DNA of 64,000 nucleotides, from contig NZ_CP060723.1 in assembly GCF_014395225.1 (NCBI RefSeq), forward strand, positions 186,001 to 250,000. Direction: 5' to 3'. Source of the DNA: Pedobacter roseus (GTDB taxonomy: Bacteria; Bacteroidota; Bacteroidia; Sphingobacteriales; Sphingobacteriaceae). Positions 35,806 to 45,204 of the stretch are shown piece after piece (positions within the stretch are counted from its first letter, which is position 1; each line of letters opens with the position of its first letter). The position numbers and the translations under genes are program-made. Below the pieces are notes generated by a model. The model searched no databases and was not told where the DNA came from. It saw only the letters and a program-made list of their open reading frames with translations.

Positions 35806-37848
35806 ATGGAAGAAAGCAAGGAACAACAGAGCCTGCACCGCTTCCTTCAGTTTGCCATTTATCTCGCCCTTTTGCTAGATGTGCTCATGTTTGTCTATGC
35901 AACTAAGTTCTTAACTGATTCTGGTGCAGAGAAAATCGGGCTCGCCAGGTTTCTGGTGCGCATGTCACGGATTATTATTTACCAACACCCGCTCTACAGC
36001 CGGTTTTTCTCGTTGTTGCTTATCTCGCTGGTTTCAATCGGGACACTGAGCAAAAAAGAAAAAGATCTTGATGCTAAAACAGCGATCATTTATCCGCTCG
36101 TGTTGGGATTAGTCTTAATGGCGGCCAGTATCTTTTTTTTTGGTGAAAAGGGGGCTGTGGTTTTTTATCTGACCAGCTGGCAGGATATTGGGTATATCTC
36201 TTTATTGTTGATAGGGACGATCCTGGTGCACCTAGCGATGGACAATGTTTCCAAGATTATCAGCTCTTCTTTAGGTAAGGATAAGTGGAATACCGAAGAA
36301 GAATCCTTTATGCAGGCAAGAAAGCCTGTGAACGGACCATTTGCAGTTACCATCCCCTCACTTTTTTATTACCGCAGGAAAGTACATTCGGGCTTCATTA
36401 ACATAGAGAACATCTTTCGCGGAACGCTTTTGATCGGGACCCCGGGCTCGGGCAAGAGTTTTGGCATTGTTATGCCCTTTATCCGGCAGCTTATCTTTAA
36501 GGAATTCTGTATCTGCTGTTATGACTTTAAGTTTCCCGACCTGGGTCAGATCGCCTATTACCATTATCTGCTGGGTAAAAAGCAGGGCAGGCTCTCAGGC
36601 TTTGATTTTCATGTCATCAATTTAACCCAGGTAGAGCGGAGCAGGAGGATAAATGTATTAAGACCAGATTACATAGTAACGCTCGCCGATGCTGGCGAAA
36701 CAGCGGAAGCGCTGGTTGAAGCCTTGAAAAAAGGGGATAAATCCGGTGGTAGCGATCAGTTCTTTACCCAGAGTGCGGTAAATTTTCTCTCCTCCTGCAT
36801 TTATTTCTTTTCTCAGTACCAGGGAGGGAAGTATTCTACTTTTCCGCACGTACTTTCATTTTTGAACTGCAGTTATGAGCAGATTTTTTCGGTGCTATTT
36901 TCCAATCCTGAGCTTGGGAGCTTACTTTCTCCATTTGCCACTGCATGGCAGGCTAAAGCTTTCAACCAGCTAGAGGGGCAGATAGGAACGCTAAAGGTAT
37001 TCATCTCCCGCTTAGCTACTAAAGAGACGTTCTGGGTTTTTTCTGGGGATGATTTCAACTTAAAGATTTCATCCCGGGCGGAGCCCTCTATGTTAGTCCT
37101 TGCCAATGATCCCAATACACAGAATATCAATTCCGCCTGCTATTCTGTAGTGCTCAACAGGCTGACCAGGCTTATCAACTCTAAAGGAAACCGGCCCTCG
37201 GCCTTGATTATCGATGAGCTGCCAACTTTATTTGTTCACCGCATCGAAAATCTCATTGCCACTGCCAGATCAAATAAGGTAGCTGTACTCATGGGACTCC
37301 AGGAGCTTCCACAGTTTCAGCAGCAATATGGAAAGGATACCGCAACCACCATTACCTCGGTAGTAGGAAATGTACTTTCTGGCTCGGTAAGGAACAAGGA
37401 AACGCTGGAATGGCTGGAGCGGCTTTTTGGGAAAGTTAAGCAACAGTCAGAGAGCTTGTCCATTGATAGAACCAAGACATCGGTGTCGCTCTCGGAAAAA
37501 CTAGAATCGCTGATTCCTGCAGGTAAGATCGCATCATTGAAGGCCGGAGAGCTCGTTGGTATGCTTGCAGCCGATGCTGTAGAAGAATATACCGGGAAAT
37601 ATGATACCTCGGCGATCAACTGCAGGGTGAATCTTGATATGGAGGCGATAGCCAGAGAGGAAAAAGCTTACCCTGATATGCCGTTGTATTATGATTTCGC
37701 AGGAAAAAAGGATGAGATTCTCCGTAAAAACTTCATGCGCATAAATGATGAAATACAGGTATTGGTTAAAAAATTCAGAACCGAGGCTGCTGTCCCAAAA
37801 AATCGGGAAAGTCCCAAAGCCTCCATGGCAGGCGGTATGAAGCGATAA
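35806..37848 (+). CDS. Type IV coupling protein (VirD4-like)
   Basis: This 680-residue protein has several N-terminal membrane segments, Walker A LLIGTPGSGKSFG near residues 207-218, and Walker B ALIIDELPTLF near 466-476 followed by VAVLMGLQELPQFQQQYG. It brings the relaxase-DNA complex to the transfer channel. Its position at the end of the tra genes, not beside the relaxase as in CTnDOT mobC, is typical of Pedobacter/Flavobacterium-type elements as far as I recall. Confidence 0.93.
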   Translation: MEESKEQQSLHRFLQFAIYLALLLDVLMFVYATKFLTDSGAEKIGLARFLVRMSRIIIYQHPLYSRFFSLLLISLVSIGTLSKKEKDLDAKTAIIYPLVLGLVLMAASIFFFGEKGAVVFYLTSWQDIGYISLLLIGTILVHLAMDNVSKIISSSLGKDKWNTEEESFMQARKPVNGPFAVTIPSLFYYRRKVHSGFINIENIFRGTLLIGTPGSGKSFGIVMPFIRQLIFKEFCICCYDFKFPDLGQIAYYHYLLGKKQGRLSGFDFHVINLTQVERSRRINVLRPDYIVTLADAGETAEALVEALKKGDKSGGSDQFFTQSAVNFLSSCIYFFSQYQGGKYSTFPHVLSFLNCSYEQIFSVLFSNPELGSLLSPFATAWQAKAFNQLEGQIGTLKVFISRLATKETFWVFSGDDFNLKISSRAEPSMLVLANDPNTQNINSACYSVVLNRLTRLINSKGNRPSALIIDELPTLFVHRIENLIATARSNKVAVLMGLQELPQFQQQYGKDTATTITSVVGNVLSGSVRNKETLEWLERLFGKVKQQSESLSIDRTKTSVSLSEKLESLIPAGKIASLKAGELVGMLAADAVEEYTGKYDTSAINCRVNLDMEAIAREEKAYPDMPLYYDFAGKKDEILRKNFMRINDEIQVLVKKFRTEAAVPKNRESPKASMAGGMKR

Positions 37849-37883
37849 ACAAACTATTTTTTTCAATCTTAAAATCAATTTTT

Positions 37884-38306
37884 ATGGAAGAATTAACCGG
37901 CCAGCTTGTGGTGGTACATCCCCAGCTGACAACAGATCCTGTTTCCAGACAGGGTCAGATAGGTCTAATTGCAATAGCGGATCTTCAAAAAGATAACATT
38001 AGCGTCGGCTTTGGTGGTGGCCCACTAGGCAGGTATTCCTCAGATGCCCTCCTTGTGCTAAAGGATAAAAGGGAGCTTTATCAGGATATTATGACCGGGG
38101 TAAAGGATATGGATGCCGGTACTTTTAAAGACTTGCTCGATATTAATATGAAACAGGAGTATTCAGATTATGGTCACATTTCTGCTGCGATGAAGATTGC
38201 TGTCGAAAATCCAGAGGTCATGAAAAGGAGCATGATTTCCCTGGAGGACTATATTTCACGAAATCACAATATAAATGTCAGCGAAGAGGTTTCTTTTGAG
38301 CGTTAG
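37884..38306 (+). CDS. Hypothetical element protein
   Basis: This 140-residue soluble protein begins MEELTGQLVVVHPQLTTDP and has a probable beta-rich first half (GQIGLIAIADLQKDNISVGF) and helical second half. Such proteins are common after the coupling protein in Bacteroidota elements, but I do not know a function. It overlaps the next gene by 32 bases, which supports translation of both. Confidence 0.6.
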   Translation: MEELTGQLVVVHPQLTTDPVSRQGQIGLIAIADLQKDNISVGFGGGPLGRYSSDALLVLKDKRELYQDIMTGVKDMDAGTFKDLLDINMKQEYSDYGHISAAMKIAVENPEVMKRSMISLEDYISRNHNINVSEEVSFER

Positions 38307-38913
38307 GCTTTTTGCAGGCGTACTTCTCATTTTTGTTTGCTCTTCTCTATCCTGCTACTCCCAAATCTCCTTGCCTTTGAATTCAATAAAGGTAAATAGC
38401 GCTTTTGGTAAAAGGATACATCCTGTTACCCATTTTGCGGATTTCCATCGTGGCATTGATCTTCACGCAAGAAATGAGCCTGTATTTTCTTTTCTTGCCG
38501 GAAAGGTATCCGGCGTAGGCTTTAATTCAATTCTGGGAAAATTTATAAGGATTGATCATTCAGGCCTTGAAAGCATATATGGCCACCTCTCCATTATTCT
38601 GGTTCAAAAGGGCGAAGAAGTCCGTTCTGGGGAAGTTATAGCGGTTACGGGATCTACCGGTAGGGTGACTGGCGAACACCTGCATTTTAGTTTGCGCATC
38701 GGGCGAGTCTACATTGATCCAGTAAACTTTATTCTTTGCTACTATAAAGTAGCCAAAATTAATCAAATAAATTTTATGGAAAATTCAGCCTATTTGACCC
38801 TAAGGCAAAAACTGGAACTACTCGCGATGGTAGAAGAAGTGGAACTGAATCAGGACGAGGCCTGGGTTTACGGAATTGGTTTTGCGGATACGGAGGAAGA
38901 GCAAGATGGATAA
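38275..38913 (+). CDS. M23-family peptidase
   Basis: This 212-residue protein has a signal peptide (FLLSVRLFAGVLLIFV ... CYSQ) and an M23/LytM domain with HRGIDLHA (zinc His and Asp) and EHLHFSL (HxH), ending before residue 150. It cuts peptidoglycan peptide bonds, here probably to open the wall for the mating channel. A C-terminal helical tail of about 60 residues is extra. It overlaps the ArdC gene slightly. Confidence 0.9.
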   Translation: MSAKRFLLSVRLFAGVLLIFVCSSLSCYSQISLPLNSIKVNSAFGKRIHPVTHFADFHRGIDLHARNEPVFSFLAGKVSGVGFNSILGKFIRIDHSGLESIYGHLSIILVQKGEEVRSGEVIAVTGSTGRVTGEHLHFSLRIGRVYIDPVNFILCYYKVAKINQINFMENSAYLTLRQKLELLAMVEEVELNQDEAWVYGIGFADTEEEQDG

Positions 38914-40120
38914 AAGAGATGTTCATAAACCCCTGCACGTTCAGGTTGCCGAGAAAGTAATTGAGGCACTCCGCGCCGGAACCGCACCCTGGCAGATTCC
39001 ATGGGATTCAGGGGGCATTCCTCTTTTAATGCCTTACAATTTTCAGAGCGGCAATAGATACAAGGGAATCAATGCGCTATCGCTTTTGATGGCAGGTAGG
39101 GAAGATCCAAGATGGATGACCTACAGGCAGGCAGAGGAAAGCGGAATGCAGGTGAGAAAGGGAGAGAAATCCATGCTCATCCAGTTTGTTAAAACAAGTG
39201 ATGAGCAAACCAGGCGCGACGCTTCAGGAAAGGTTATCCATGATGAGTTCGGAAAGCCCATAAAGGAAACCAGGGAACTTCCCCATGCCATTGTTCGCAA
39301 TGCTTACGTGTTTAATGCCGCGCAGATCGAGGGCATGCCCAAACTGGAAAGGGAAAAGCCAGGCACCGAGTGGGCACCGGTTGCGCGGGCAGAGAATCTC
39401 ATTGCCTCCTCAGGCGCAGTAATTTTTCACCAATATTCCGCAAATGCCTTTTATGACCCAAAAAGGGATGCTATTACGCTTCCCTACAAGGACTGGTTTT
39501 CTGAAAGCCACAAATATTATGCTACACTGCTACACGAACTGGGCCACTGGACGGGGCATCCAGACCGGTTGAACCGTGACATGGGTAAAGGCTTTGGGGA
39601 TGCGAGCTATGCCAGGGAGGAACTAAGGGCAGAAATCGCTTCGATGCTTATTGGACAAGAACTTGGTATAGGCCATGACCCGGGACAGCATTATGCCTAT
39701 GTGGAAAGCTGGATATCGATTCTGGAGAACAATCCTTTTGAGATTTTTTCTGCTTCCATGGATGCCGAGCGTATTCTTGGCTATATCATGGATATAGAAA
39801 GAAAACAGGAGATTACCAATGAAAAGGTTTCCCTGAATGCAATGCAGCCTGCTCCTGGAAAAACTTCTGGGTATCTCACCACGGGAGATAAGATTCCCTA
39901 TAACGGATCGGTCTATGAGGTTCTTGGCCATTTAAAACAGGGAAGGCTGAAGATGCATGAAAGCCTGAACGGCAACACATTTACAATGAGCCGGGAAGAT
40001 AAACTCTACGCAGCGCTTTTATACCTCAAGCGCGAAATGGGTGCTGAGTTTCAAAATGAGAAGCACGCTAACCAAATTGGCGAAGCTGTGAACCAATCAC
40101 ATCTTGATTTAAACAGATAA
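38906..40120 (+). CDS. ArdC-like antirestriction protein
   Basis: Starting at the ATG at 38906, with GGAGGAAGA ten bases upstream as a good ribosome site, this 404-residue protein has an N-terminal ssDNA-binding domain (APWQIPWDSGG, NRYKGINALSL, MTYRQAEESG) and a zincin domain with HELGHWTGH near residue 211 and a later Glu. ArdC protects incoming ssDNA and dsDNA from host restriction. The frame extends ten codons earlier, but the inner ATG has the better site. It opens the leading-region-like group. Confidence 0.92.
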   Translation: MDKRDVHKPLHVQVAEKVIEALRAGTAPWQIPWDSGGIPLLMPYNFQSGNRYKGINALSLLMAGREDPRWMTYRQAEESGMQVRKGEKSMLIQFVKTSDEQTRRDASGKVIHDEFGKPIKETRELPHAIVRNAYVFNAAQIEGMPKLEREKPGTEWAPVARAENLIASSGAVIFHQYSANAFYDPKRDAITLPYKDWFSESHKYYATLLHELGHWTGHPDRLNRDMGKGFGDASYAREELRAEIASMLIGQELGIGHDPGQHYAYVESWISILENNPFEIFSASMDAERILGYIMDIERKQEITNEKVSLNAMQPAPGKTSGYLTTGDKIPYNGSVYEVLGHLKQGRLKMHESLNGNTFTMSREDKLYAALLYLKREMGAEFQNEKHANQIGEAVNQSHLDLNR

Positions 40121-40129
40121 AAGGAATTT

Positions 40130-40930
40130 ATGAAAAATATAATTATTGGGGAAGCCCTGCCTGTTGCAGAGCTATCCAGGCTAGGGCTATACGACGGGGC
40201 CAGGTACTTATTGGACGACACAGACATTGCTGCACTTCTTTCGGGCAGGAGAACTTCTTTAGTGAACCTACAGAATCTGGTCAGCGAGACTTTTGTTATT
40301 GATAGCCTGGATGCTAAGCTATCCTTAAACCTGGATGAAGATAGTCTCCACGAGATAAAATTGCACCCTATTTACAATGAGCCGAAACTGTCTCCGGATT
40401 TATTGGATGTTGAAGCTGATGCGCTGATTGCAGGAGAAGTTAAGAATCTTGCAAAACCCATTAATTTTTCTGATGGCACAAATAGGACTATCGTATTTGA
40501 ATATGATAGTGAAACCAGGGAGTTCATTTCCTATGATCCAAAAGGAGTAGAGGTTCCATTTCAGATCAACGGAGAGAAACTAGATGCAAAGAAAAGTAAG
40601 GATTTTGCCCTAGGACGTATTGTGCAGCTAATCGATGGGACAATGATCCAGCATAGGGCTAGTGAGCCCAAGGGAATCGTAGCCAGCCGTACAGCACTTA
40701 TCTTAACTTTTTTGAAAGATGGTAAAACCGAGGGTTTTTTGTTAAAAGATCTCGCTCCCATAATGGATTCAAGTATTCATCAGACTCCCTTTTCACCAGG
40801 CTTTGAATCCGCATTCCTGGAAATGAAAAAAAACGATGGCGCAATTTCAGACGAGATATTGCAGCAGAGAGAACTCGATGAGTTCAAAAGCGAGTATAGC
40901 CAAGGCTATAGTCATGGCGTATCCAGATAA
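40130..40930 (+). CDS. DUF4099-type element protein
   Basis: This 266-residue soluble protein begins with VAELSRLGLYDGARYLLDD and a region with repeated short beta segments and NINGEK-type turns. The N-terminal part resembles DUF4099 in proteins that accompany ArdC and Dam-type genes on Bacteroidota elements; the middle (TIVFEYDSETREFISYDPKG) is like DUF3945-type modules. The function is unknown. It is nine bases after ardC and two before the next gene. Confidence 0.55.
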   Translation: MKNIIIGEALPVAELSRLGLYDGARYLLDDTDIAALLSGRRTSLVNLQNLVSETFVIDSLDAKLSLNLDEDSLHEIKLHPIYNEPKLSPDLLDVEADALIAGEVKNLAKPINFSDGTNRTIVFEYDSETREFISYDPKGVEVPFQINGEKLDAKKSKDFALGRIVQLIDGTMIQHRASEPKGIVASRTALILTFLKDGKTEGFLLKDLAPIMDSSIHQTPFSPGFESAFLEMKKNDGAISDEILQQRELDEFKSEYSQGYSHGVSR

Positions 40931-40932
40931 AT

Positions 40933-41382
40933 ATGGACAGAGAATGGGTGATGTGCGATGGTTTCGCATACCTTATTCCTTACGGGCTGCCAGAGATATG
41001 TATCCGTACCGTTTATCTTTTTTATGAAAAAAGGGATTGTCTAAACGTTCTATCGGATGCTAAATCAGTCAAATTTCGGGATGCCGCGCTGGCAACATTT
41101 GGTTTTCTTGCTTCTCCGGAAGGTATAATACGCATCAGCTTGGTATTTCCCAATTCGAAATTCGTGACTGTATTCGGAGATGATCTGCCTGCAATCGTAT
41201 TAACCTGTAAGATTTCGCTATGGCTGAAAGGATTTGACGCAACTTTTCTGGTTTTATCCCATCATGTAATTTTCACTTTTAAGTCATGTGAATTTTCATG
41301 TGCGGAATCACTCTTTTCACTTAATAGGTTTTGTAAGATCACCGGATTTAGGACCATTGTCAGGCCTTTGCAAATCCGGTAA
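40933..41382 (+). CDS. Hypothetical protein
   Basis: This 149-residue frame starts two bases after the previous stop, which supports expression, but the product has no recognised family, is rich in Cys and Phe, and has hydrophobic stretches (LATFGFLASPEGIIRISLVF). It could be a genuine small protein or an open frame by chance, since a long frame exists on the opposite strand at 41262-41522. Confidence 0.4.
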   Translation: MDREWVMCDGFAYLIPYGLPEICIRTVYLFYEKRDCLNVLSDAKSVKFRDAALATFGFLASPEGIIRISLVFPNSKFVTVFGDDLPAIVLTCKISLWLKGFDATFLVLSHHVIFTFKSCEFSCAESLFSLNRFCKITGFRTIVRPLQIR

Positions 41383-41393
41383 AATCCATTTCC

Positions 41394-41711
41394 ATGATTC
41401 CAGAAATTTTCAAACAGGATATAGGTCTCGATATCCGGGTATTCGGATTCGATGTCAATGTCAATTATGTGTACAACTGGCCCAGCAAAAGAAATGATGA
41501 AAAAGAGCCAACCGTTGTACACCTGGAGTTTCGCTCAGATTCCAATATTATATCCAGCACCGGCTACCGGTCACATTTTCTCTTTTCTGCTTTTTTAAAG
41601 GATTGCGGATATGCGTCCATCGAGGAACTGGCAGTCTCCCTTGGCGAACACCTCGCCCGGGAAAATGGCTATAGCCCTCCCCAGCCTGAGCAACAGCTTA
41701 GCCTATTTTGA
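41394..41711 (+). CDS. Hypothetical element protein
   Basis: This 105-residue soluble protein has an ordinary composition, a beta-like first half (DIRVFGFDVNVNYVYNWP) and a helical C-terminal half ending in PEQQLSLF, a sliding-clamp-binding-like tail (QxxLxLF). It starts 12 bases after the previous frame. If the QLSLF end is a clamp-binding motif, the protein could act in replication or repair; that is inference from five residues. Confidence 0.55.
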   Translation: MIPEIFKQDIGLDIRVFGFDVNVNYVYNWPSKRNDEKEPTVVHLEFRSDSNIISSTGYRSHFLFSAFLKDCGYASIEELAVSLGEHLARENGYSPPQPEQQLSLF

Positions 41712-41731
41712 TTAATTAATAATATATTCTT

Positions 41732-42595
41732 ATGAATGAACAAAATTTAGATTATCTAAAAAAGAGCCTGGATTATCTGGGCTTTGGAACAAAACTTAAC
41801 GATGTTCTTGAATCAGCAATTTCCAGGGAACTCCCTGCTTTTACCCTCGGAGTTACGCAAAGCTACACATCTGCCAACGCCAAAAAGAATCCTGCAATTG
41901 GTTCCGATCAGGTCAGGTTCATGCTGAACTTCAACCGCTCCAAGCAGAGCGATATGTATTTTCTGAACGATTATGAGGTAACTCTGAATAAGGCCGGAAG
42001 TGCCTTGCCTATCAGACAGGTCTTTGATCTGGAAAGGGACAACCGGATTACGGCGCTACAGGCCTATAAACTGCTCTCTGGGAACTCACTTGAACGGGAT
42101 GTTTATACCAAATTGGAAAACAGTGAGGGTTCGGAAAAGAAAAAGGTTTGGTTTAAGCTCAACCTTGATGTTCAGGATGCCTATGGGAATCATCCCCTGA
42201 AAAAATTCTACCCCGAATTCAAGTTTGAGCTATCTGATGCCATAGACAAATATCCGTTCAAGGGTCTTACAGAACTTGGAAAGGATGGTATGATGAAAAT
42301 GTTGAGAAGTGGCCATATGGCACCGGCAGAGATGATGGTGGGTAAGAAAGCCGCTGCTGTAATGGTAACCGCGAATCCCCAGTTTAAGGGACTTGATGTT
42401 TATGATAAGAACATGGCCATTATCCGCCAGGATGAAATCTTTCCTAAAAAAGAAGAGCAAAAAGAAAGCACGGTCTCGGCTGAACAAAGAACTTCCCAGA
42501 AAAGCGAAATCGATGCCGGCAATACAGAAGAGCGGTTTCCTTGGGAAAACCAGCGGGATGGTGATACCTCCCAAAGCGAGGAAATAGGGAGATAA
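41732..42595 (+). CDS. DUF3945-like element protein
   Basis: This 287-residue protein has a YDYLNDYEVTLNKAG-like core written here as MYFLNDYEVTLNKAG, then DLERDNRITALQAYKLLSG, typical of proteins in the ardC-dam segment of Bacteroidota elements. The C-terminal 60 residues are acidic and low in complexity. Function is unknown. The gene has a short 20-base spacer to its upstream neighbour. Confidence 0.65.
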   Translation: MNEQNLDYLKKSLDYLGFGTKLNDVLESAISRELPAFTLGVTQSYTSANAKKNPAIGSDQVRFMLNFNRSKQSDMYFLNDYEVTLNKAGSALPIRQVFDLERDNRITALQAYKLLSGNSLERDVYTKLENSEGSEKKKVWFKLNLDVQDAYGNHPLKKFYPEFKFELSDAIDKYPFKGLTELGKDGMMKMLRSGHMAPAEMMVGKKAAAVMVTANPQFKGLDVYDKNMAIIRQDEIFPKKEEQKESTVSAEQRTSQKSEIDAGNTEERFPWENQRDGDTSQSEEIGR

Positions 42596-42618
42596 TCTCT
42601 TGTAACAGCAAAGAAAAA

Positions 42619-42819
42619 ATGAGAAAGCTTTTAGCTAAGATAGACCGCATCCGCGCAAGCGGATGGGTTACCCTTGATCTCAAGGAAGATCACCCGCTAC
42701 ATAACTTAAACGGCAAGCGCTATCATGTGGAAAGTATGGCCACGCCCGATATCAAGTGCAGGGTGTCGGTAATGGTTGAGGGGAAAAAAGTTGATTTAAG
42801 TATTGACGACTTGTATTAG
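42619..42819 (+). CDS. Small hypothetical protein
   Basis: This 66-residue protein (MRKLLAKIDRIRASGWVTL) has a compact, charged sequence ending in KVDLSIDDLY. It fits between two genes with spacings of 23 and five bases. No family is recognised. Confidence 0.55.
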   Translation: MRKLLAKIDRIRASGWVTLDLKEDHPLHNLNGKRYHVESMATPDIKCRVSVMVEGKKVDLSIDDLY

Positions 42820-42824
42820 AATTT

Positions 42825-43649
42825 ATGACCAAACTAAAATTAAGAACCCCCATAAGCTATTATGGGGGTAAACAAAAATTAGCCAAACGCATTGTTTCGG
42901 TAATTCCGCCCCATGTGCTTTACTGTGAACCTTTTATTGGTGGCGCGGCGGTATTCTTTGCTAAAGAACAATCAAAGGTTGAGGTAATTAATGATACCAA
43001 TAAAGAACTGATGAATTTTTATAGGGTAGCGAAGGAGGATTTTACTTCACTTGAAAAGGAGATCAGGATCTCTCTTCATTCCAGAGATCTGCACAGAAAG
43101 GCCTCGGTAATCTATAACAACCCGGATATGTTTTCGGAGATTAAAAGGGCATGGGCAGTCTGGCTGACTTCCTCACAAAGCTTTTCGTCGCAGCTTGACA
43201 GCAGCTGGGGCTATGATAAATCCGGTAACACAACCACTAAGAAAATAAATTCCAAAAAGGAAGGCTTCGTAGAGGAAATGGCGATCAGGCTCCAGAACTG
43301 CCAGATTGAGTGCGCGGATGCACTCTATATCATTGCAAGCCGCGATACCACAGATAGTTTCTTTTATTGTGATCCGCCCTATTACAATTCTGATTGTGGT
43401 CACTACGACGGTTATTCTGAAGCAGATTTTGAAGCGCTTCTGTTTTTGTTGGCCGGCATAAAGGGTAAATTCTTACTCTCTTCCTATCCGTCCCCACTAT
43501 TGGAAAAATATGCCAAAGAACATGGCTGGCATCAATGGTCGGTAAAGCAACAGGTCTCCGTTAATGCAAAAGGAGGAAAGCAAAAAAGCAAGATAGAGGT
43601 GCTTACAGCTAACTACCCGATAGACCTAAAGGCGGAATTTGGAGTTTGA
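42825..43649 (+). CDS. Dam-type (D12 class) DNA adenine methyltransferase
   Basis: This 274-residue protein has the AdoMet-binding ISYYGGKQKL near the N-terminus, YCEPFIGGAAVFF (residues 33-45), and the catalytic DPPYYN at 183-188. It methylates adenine N6, in Dam enzymes at GATC; the target here is not known. Such solitary methylases on conjugative elements can protect the DNA from restriction in the recipient. It is co-directional with the ArdC gene and the ART-like genes. Confidence 0.93.
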   Translation: MTKLKLRTPISYYGGKQKLAKRIVSVIPPHVLYCEPFIGGAAVFFAKEQSKVEVINDTNKELMNFYRVAKEDFTSLEKEIRISLHSRDLHRKASVIYNNPDMFSEIKRAWAVWLTSSQSFSSQLDSSWGYDKSGNTTTKKINSKKEGFVEEMAIRLQNCQIECADALYIIASRDTTDSFFYCDPPYYNSDCGHYDGYSEADFEALLFLLAGIKGKFLLSSYPSPLLEKYAKEHGWHQWSVKQQVSVNAKGGKQKSKIEVLTANYPIDLKAEFGV

Positions 43650-43664
43650 AAATAAAGTAATGAA

Positions 43665-44339
43665 ATGACCCAAGCAGATTTAGCTCTGTACCATGGTACC
43701 GATCATTTCGATGGTAATCATATTCAGGTTCGCTCAAATACCGGTATTGGCTCAAATGATTTAACCCTTGGTAATGGTTTCTATACAACCACATCCAAGG
43801 AAATAGCGCTTTTCTACAGCCATGTTATGATGCGGGAAAAACTGTTTGATCTAGGGCAGGATCCCGAAAAAGCACTTACAGGAAAAGTCTATCGTGTTTC
43901 GTTATCCAAAGATTTGTATTTGCTGCGCGAAACTGATAAACTCGATATCGGTGCCTCAGTGAGTACTATGAAGCATGCGGGAATACAGATGTCGGATATA
44001 AAAATGCTTAGCCACTCCGAAATGGCCTCATTCCCAGCTGTAGTTGATCTAATTGAAAAAGGTGGCTTTCAGACAATAAATGCCAAAGAATTCTTGGCTA
44101 AATCGATGGGCTATGATGGACTGTTGTTTGTTCAAAAACCCTACCTGCCCTGGTACTATGAACCTAACCACATTGGGGTGAACTGGAGAAGATGCTGGCA
44201 TGACTGGCGCAATTCCCCTCCCGCGACAGTCGTGATTTATAACACGGAAAAAGTCGCTTCAATAGGTCTAATACATGACGGAGGACGATCTGAAATGTTT
44301 CAATTGCAGGGTCAACCGGTGTTGGATTTGGGCCTTTAA
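43665..44339 (+). CDS. Putative ADP-ribosyltransferase-fold protein, first of tandem pair
   Basis: This 224-residue protein has the three ART-type marks of the H-Y-E class in order: LYHGTDHF (His10), LGNGFYTTTSKEIALFYSH (Tyr40), and VVIYNTEKVASI (Glu195). Between them GYDGLLF is also typical. These match DUF3990-like or related ART folds. No signal or secretion domain is present, so it would act inside the cell. It follows the methylase gene by 15 bases and is followed by a paralogue. Whether it modifies protein, DNA or a small molecule cannot be told. Confidence 0.65.
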   Translation: MTQADLALYHGTDHFDGNHIQVRSNTGIGSNDLTLGNGFYTTTSKEIALFYSHVMMREKLFDLGQDPEKALTGKVYRVSLSKDLYLLRETDKLDIGASVSTMKHAGIQMSDIKMLSHSEMASFPAVVDLIEKGGFQTINAKEFLAKSMGYDGLLFVQKPYLPWYYEPNHIGVNWRRCWHDWRNSPPATVVIYNTEKVASIGLIHDGGRSEMFQLQGQPVLDLGL

Positions 44340-44348
44340 TCAGAATTT

Positions 44349-45026
44349 ATGAACAAAGTAAAGGAAATAAACCCAGAATCGCTGGCGCTTTATCATGGCT
44401 CGCTTGGACTGGACGGTGGGAAAATTAACATCCAGTCCGGTAAAGGAGTTGGCTGGAATGCTCTCACTCTGGGAAATGCATTTTATACTTCAATAAGTGA
44501 GGACGCCGCCTGCCTTTTTAGCCATCTCGTACTCCAGAAGTCAAGACTGAACGGTGGATCGGGGTTTGATAATCTTGGATATGCCAAAATCTATAAGATA
44601 ACACTCAGCAAGGATGCCAGCATTTTGGATGCTGACAAAGCTCTGGACGCATCTCGCGTCCGGAGTATTTTGCTGTGCGCCGGAGTTTCCGAGCGATACC
44701 TAAATCGCCGGCACGATGACCAGCTCTCTGATTTTTACAAGGTTGCTGATCTGCTCTGCTACGGGATGGACTGGGAAGGTAACCGTAATGAATATCTTAC
44801 AAGGGTACTGGGTTACGACGGACTTTTAATTAAAGAGAGAGCCTGGGAAAACTGGGATTATTATCCTTCAGGTATTGGGATTGACTGGGATAAGATAAAC
44901 GACCCGAAACTTTGGCCACCAAAAACAGTGGCGATTTACAATACAGATCGTGTAGCGGGATTTGAGGTGATCCGCGATGGCGTAATTGAATCTTTGGCAA
45001 TAGATCATTCAGATTTGCAAAGATAA
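44349..45026 (+). CDS. Putative ADP-ribosyltransferase-fold protein, second of tandem pair
   Basis: This 225-residue paralogue has LYHGSLGL (His16), LGNAFYTSISEDAACLFSH (Tyr46) and VAIYNTDRVAGF, where Asp200 stands at the Glu position of the first copy. GYDGLLIKE is shared. The H-Y-D arrangement may mean altered activity or a partner that lacks transferase activity. It starts nine bases after the first copy's stop. The two may form a heterodimer or may have diverged in target. Confidence 0.6.
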   Translation: MNKVKEINPESLALYHGSLGLDGGKINIQSGKGVGWNALTLGNAFYTSISEDAACLFSHLVLQKSRLNGGSGFDNLGYAKIYKITLSKDASILDADKALDASRVRSILLCAGVSERYLNRRHDDQLSDFYKVADLLCYGMDWEGNRNEYLTRVLGYDGLLIKERAWENWDYYPSGIGIDWDKINDPKLWPPKTVAIYNTDRVAGFEVIRDGVIESLAIDHSDLQR

Positions 45027-45204
45027 ATTATTAACAGGGAGACTCATGTGCTCATCTCAATATGCGAGTACATTAATGATAGATGCACCCAGTTTATGCC
45101 TATTTGCATCTATTTCTAACAGGAGCGTAATTAATTGTGATTATCCAATCCTGTTATTGTTCAGAATACCTTTCGAAAAATATTTGTTACTCAAAATAAA
45201 CGTC

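Noticed and set aside
45046..45204. N-terminal extension of the small protein before the integrase
   Set aside because: The first 53 codons are unlike protein and the internal ATG at 45205 gives a compact helical product.
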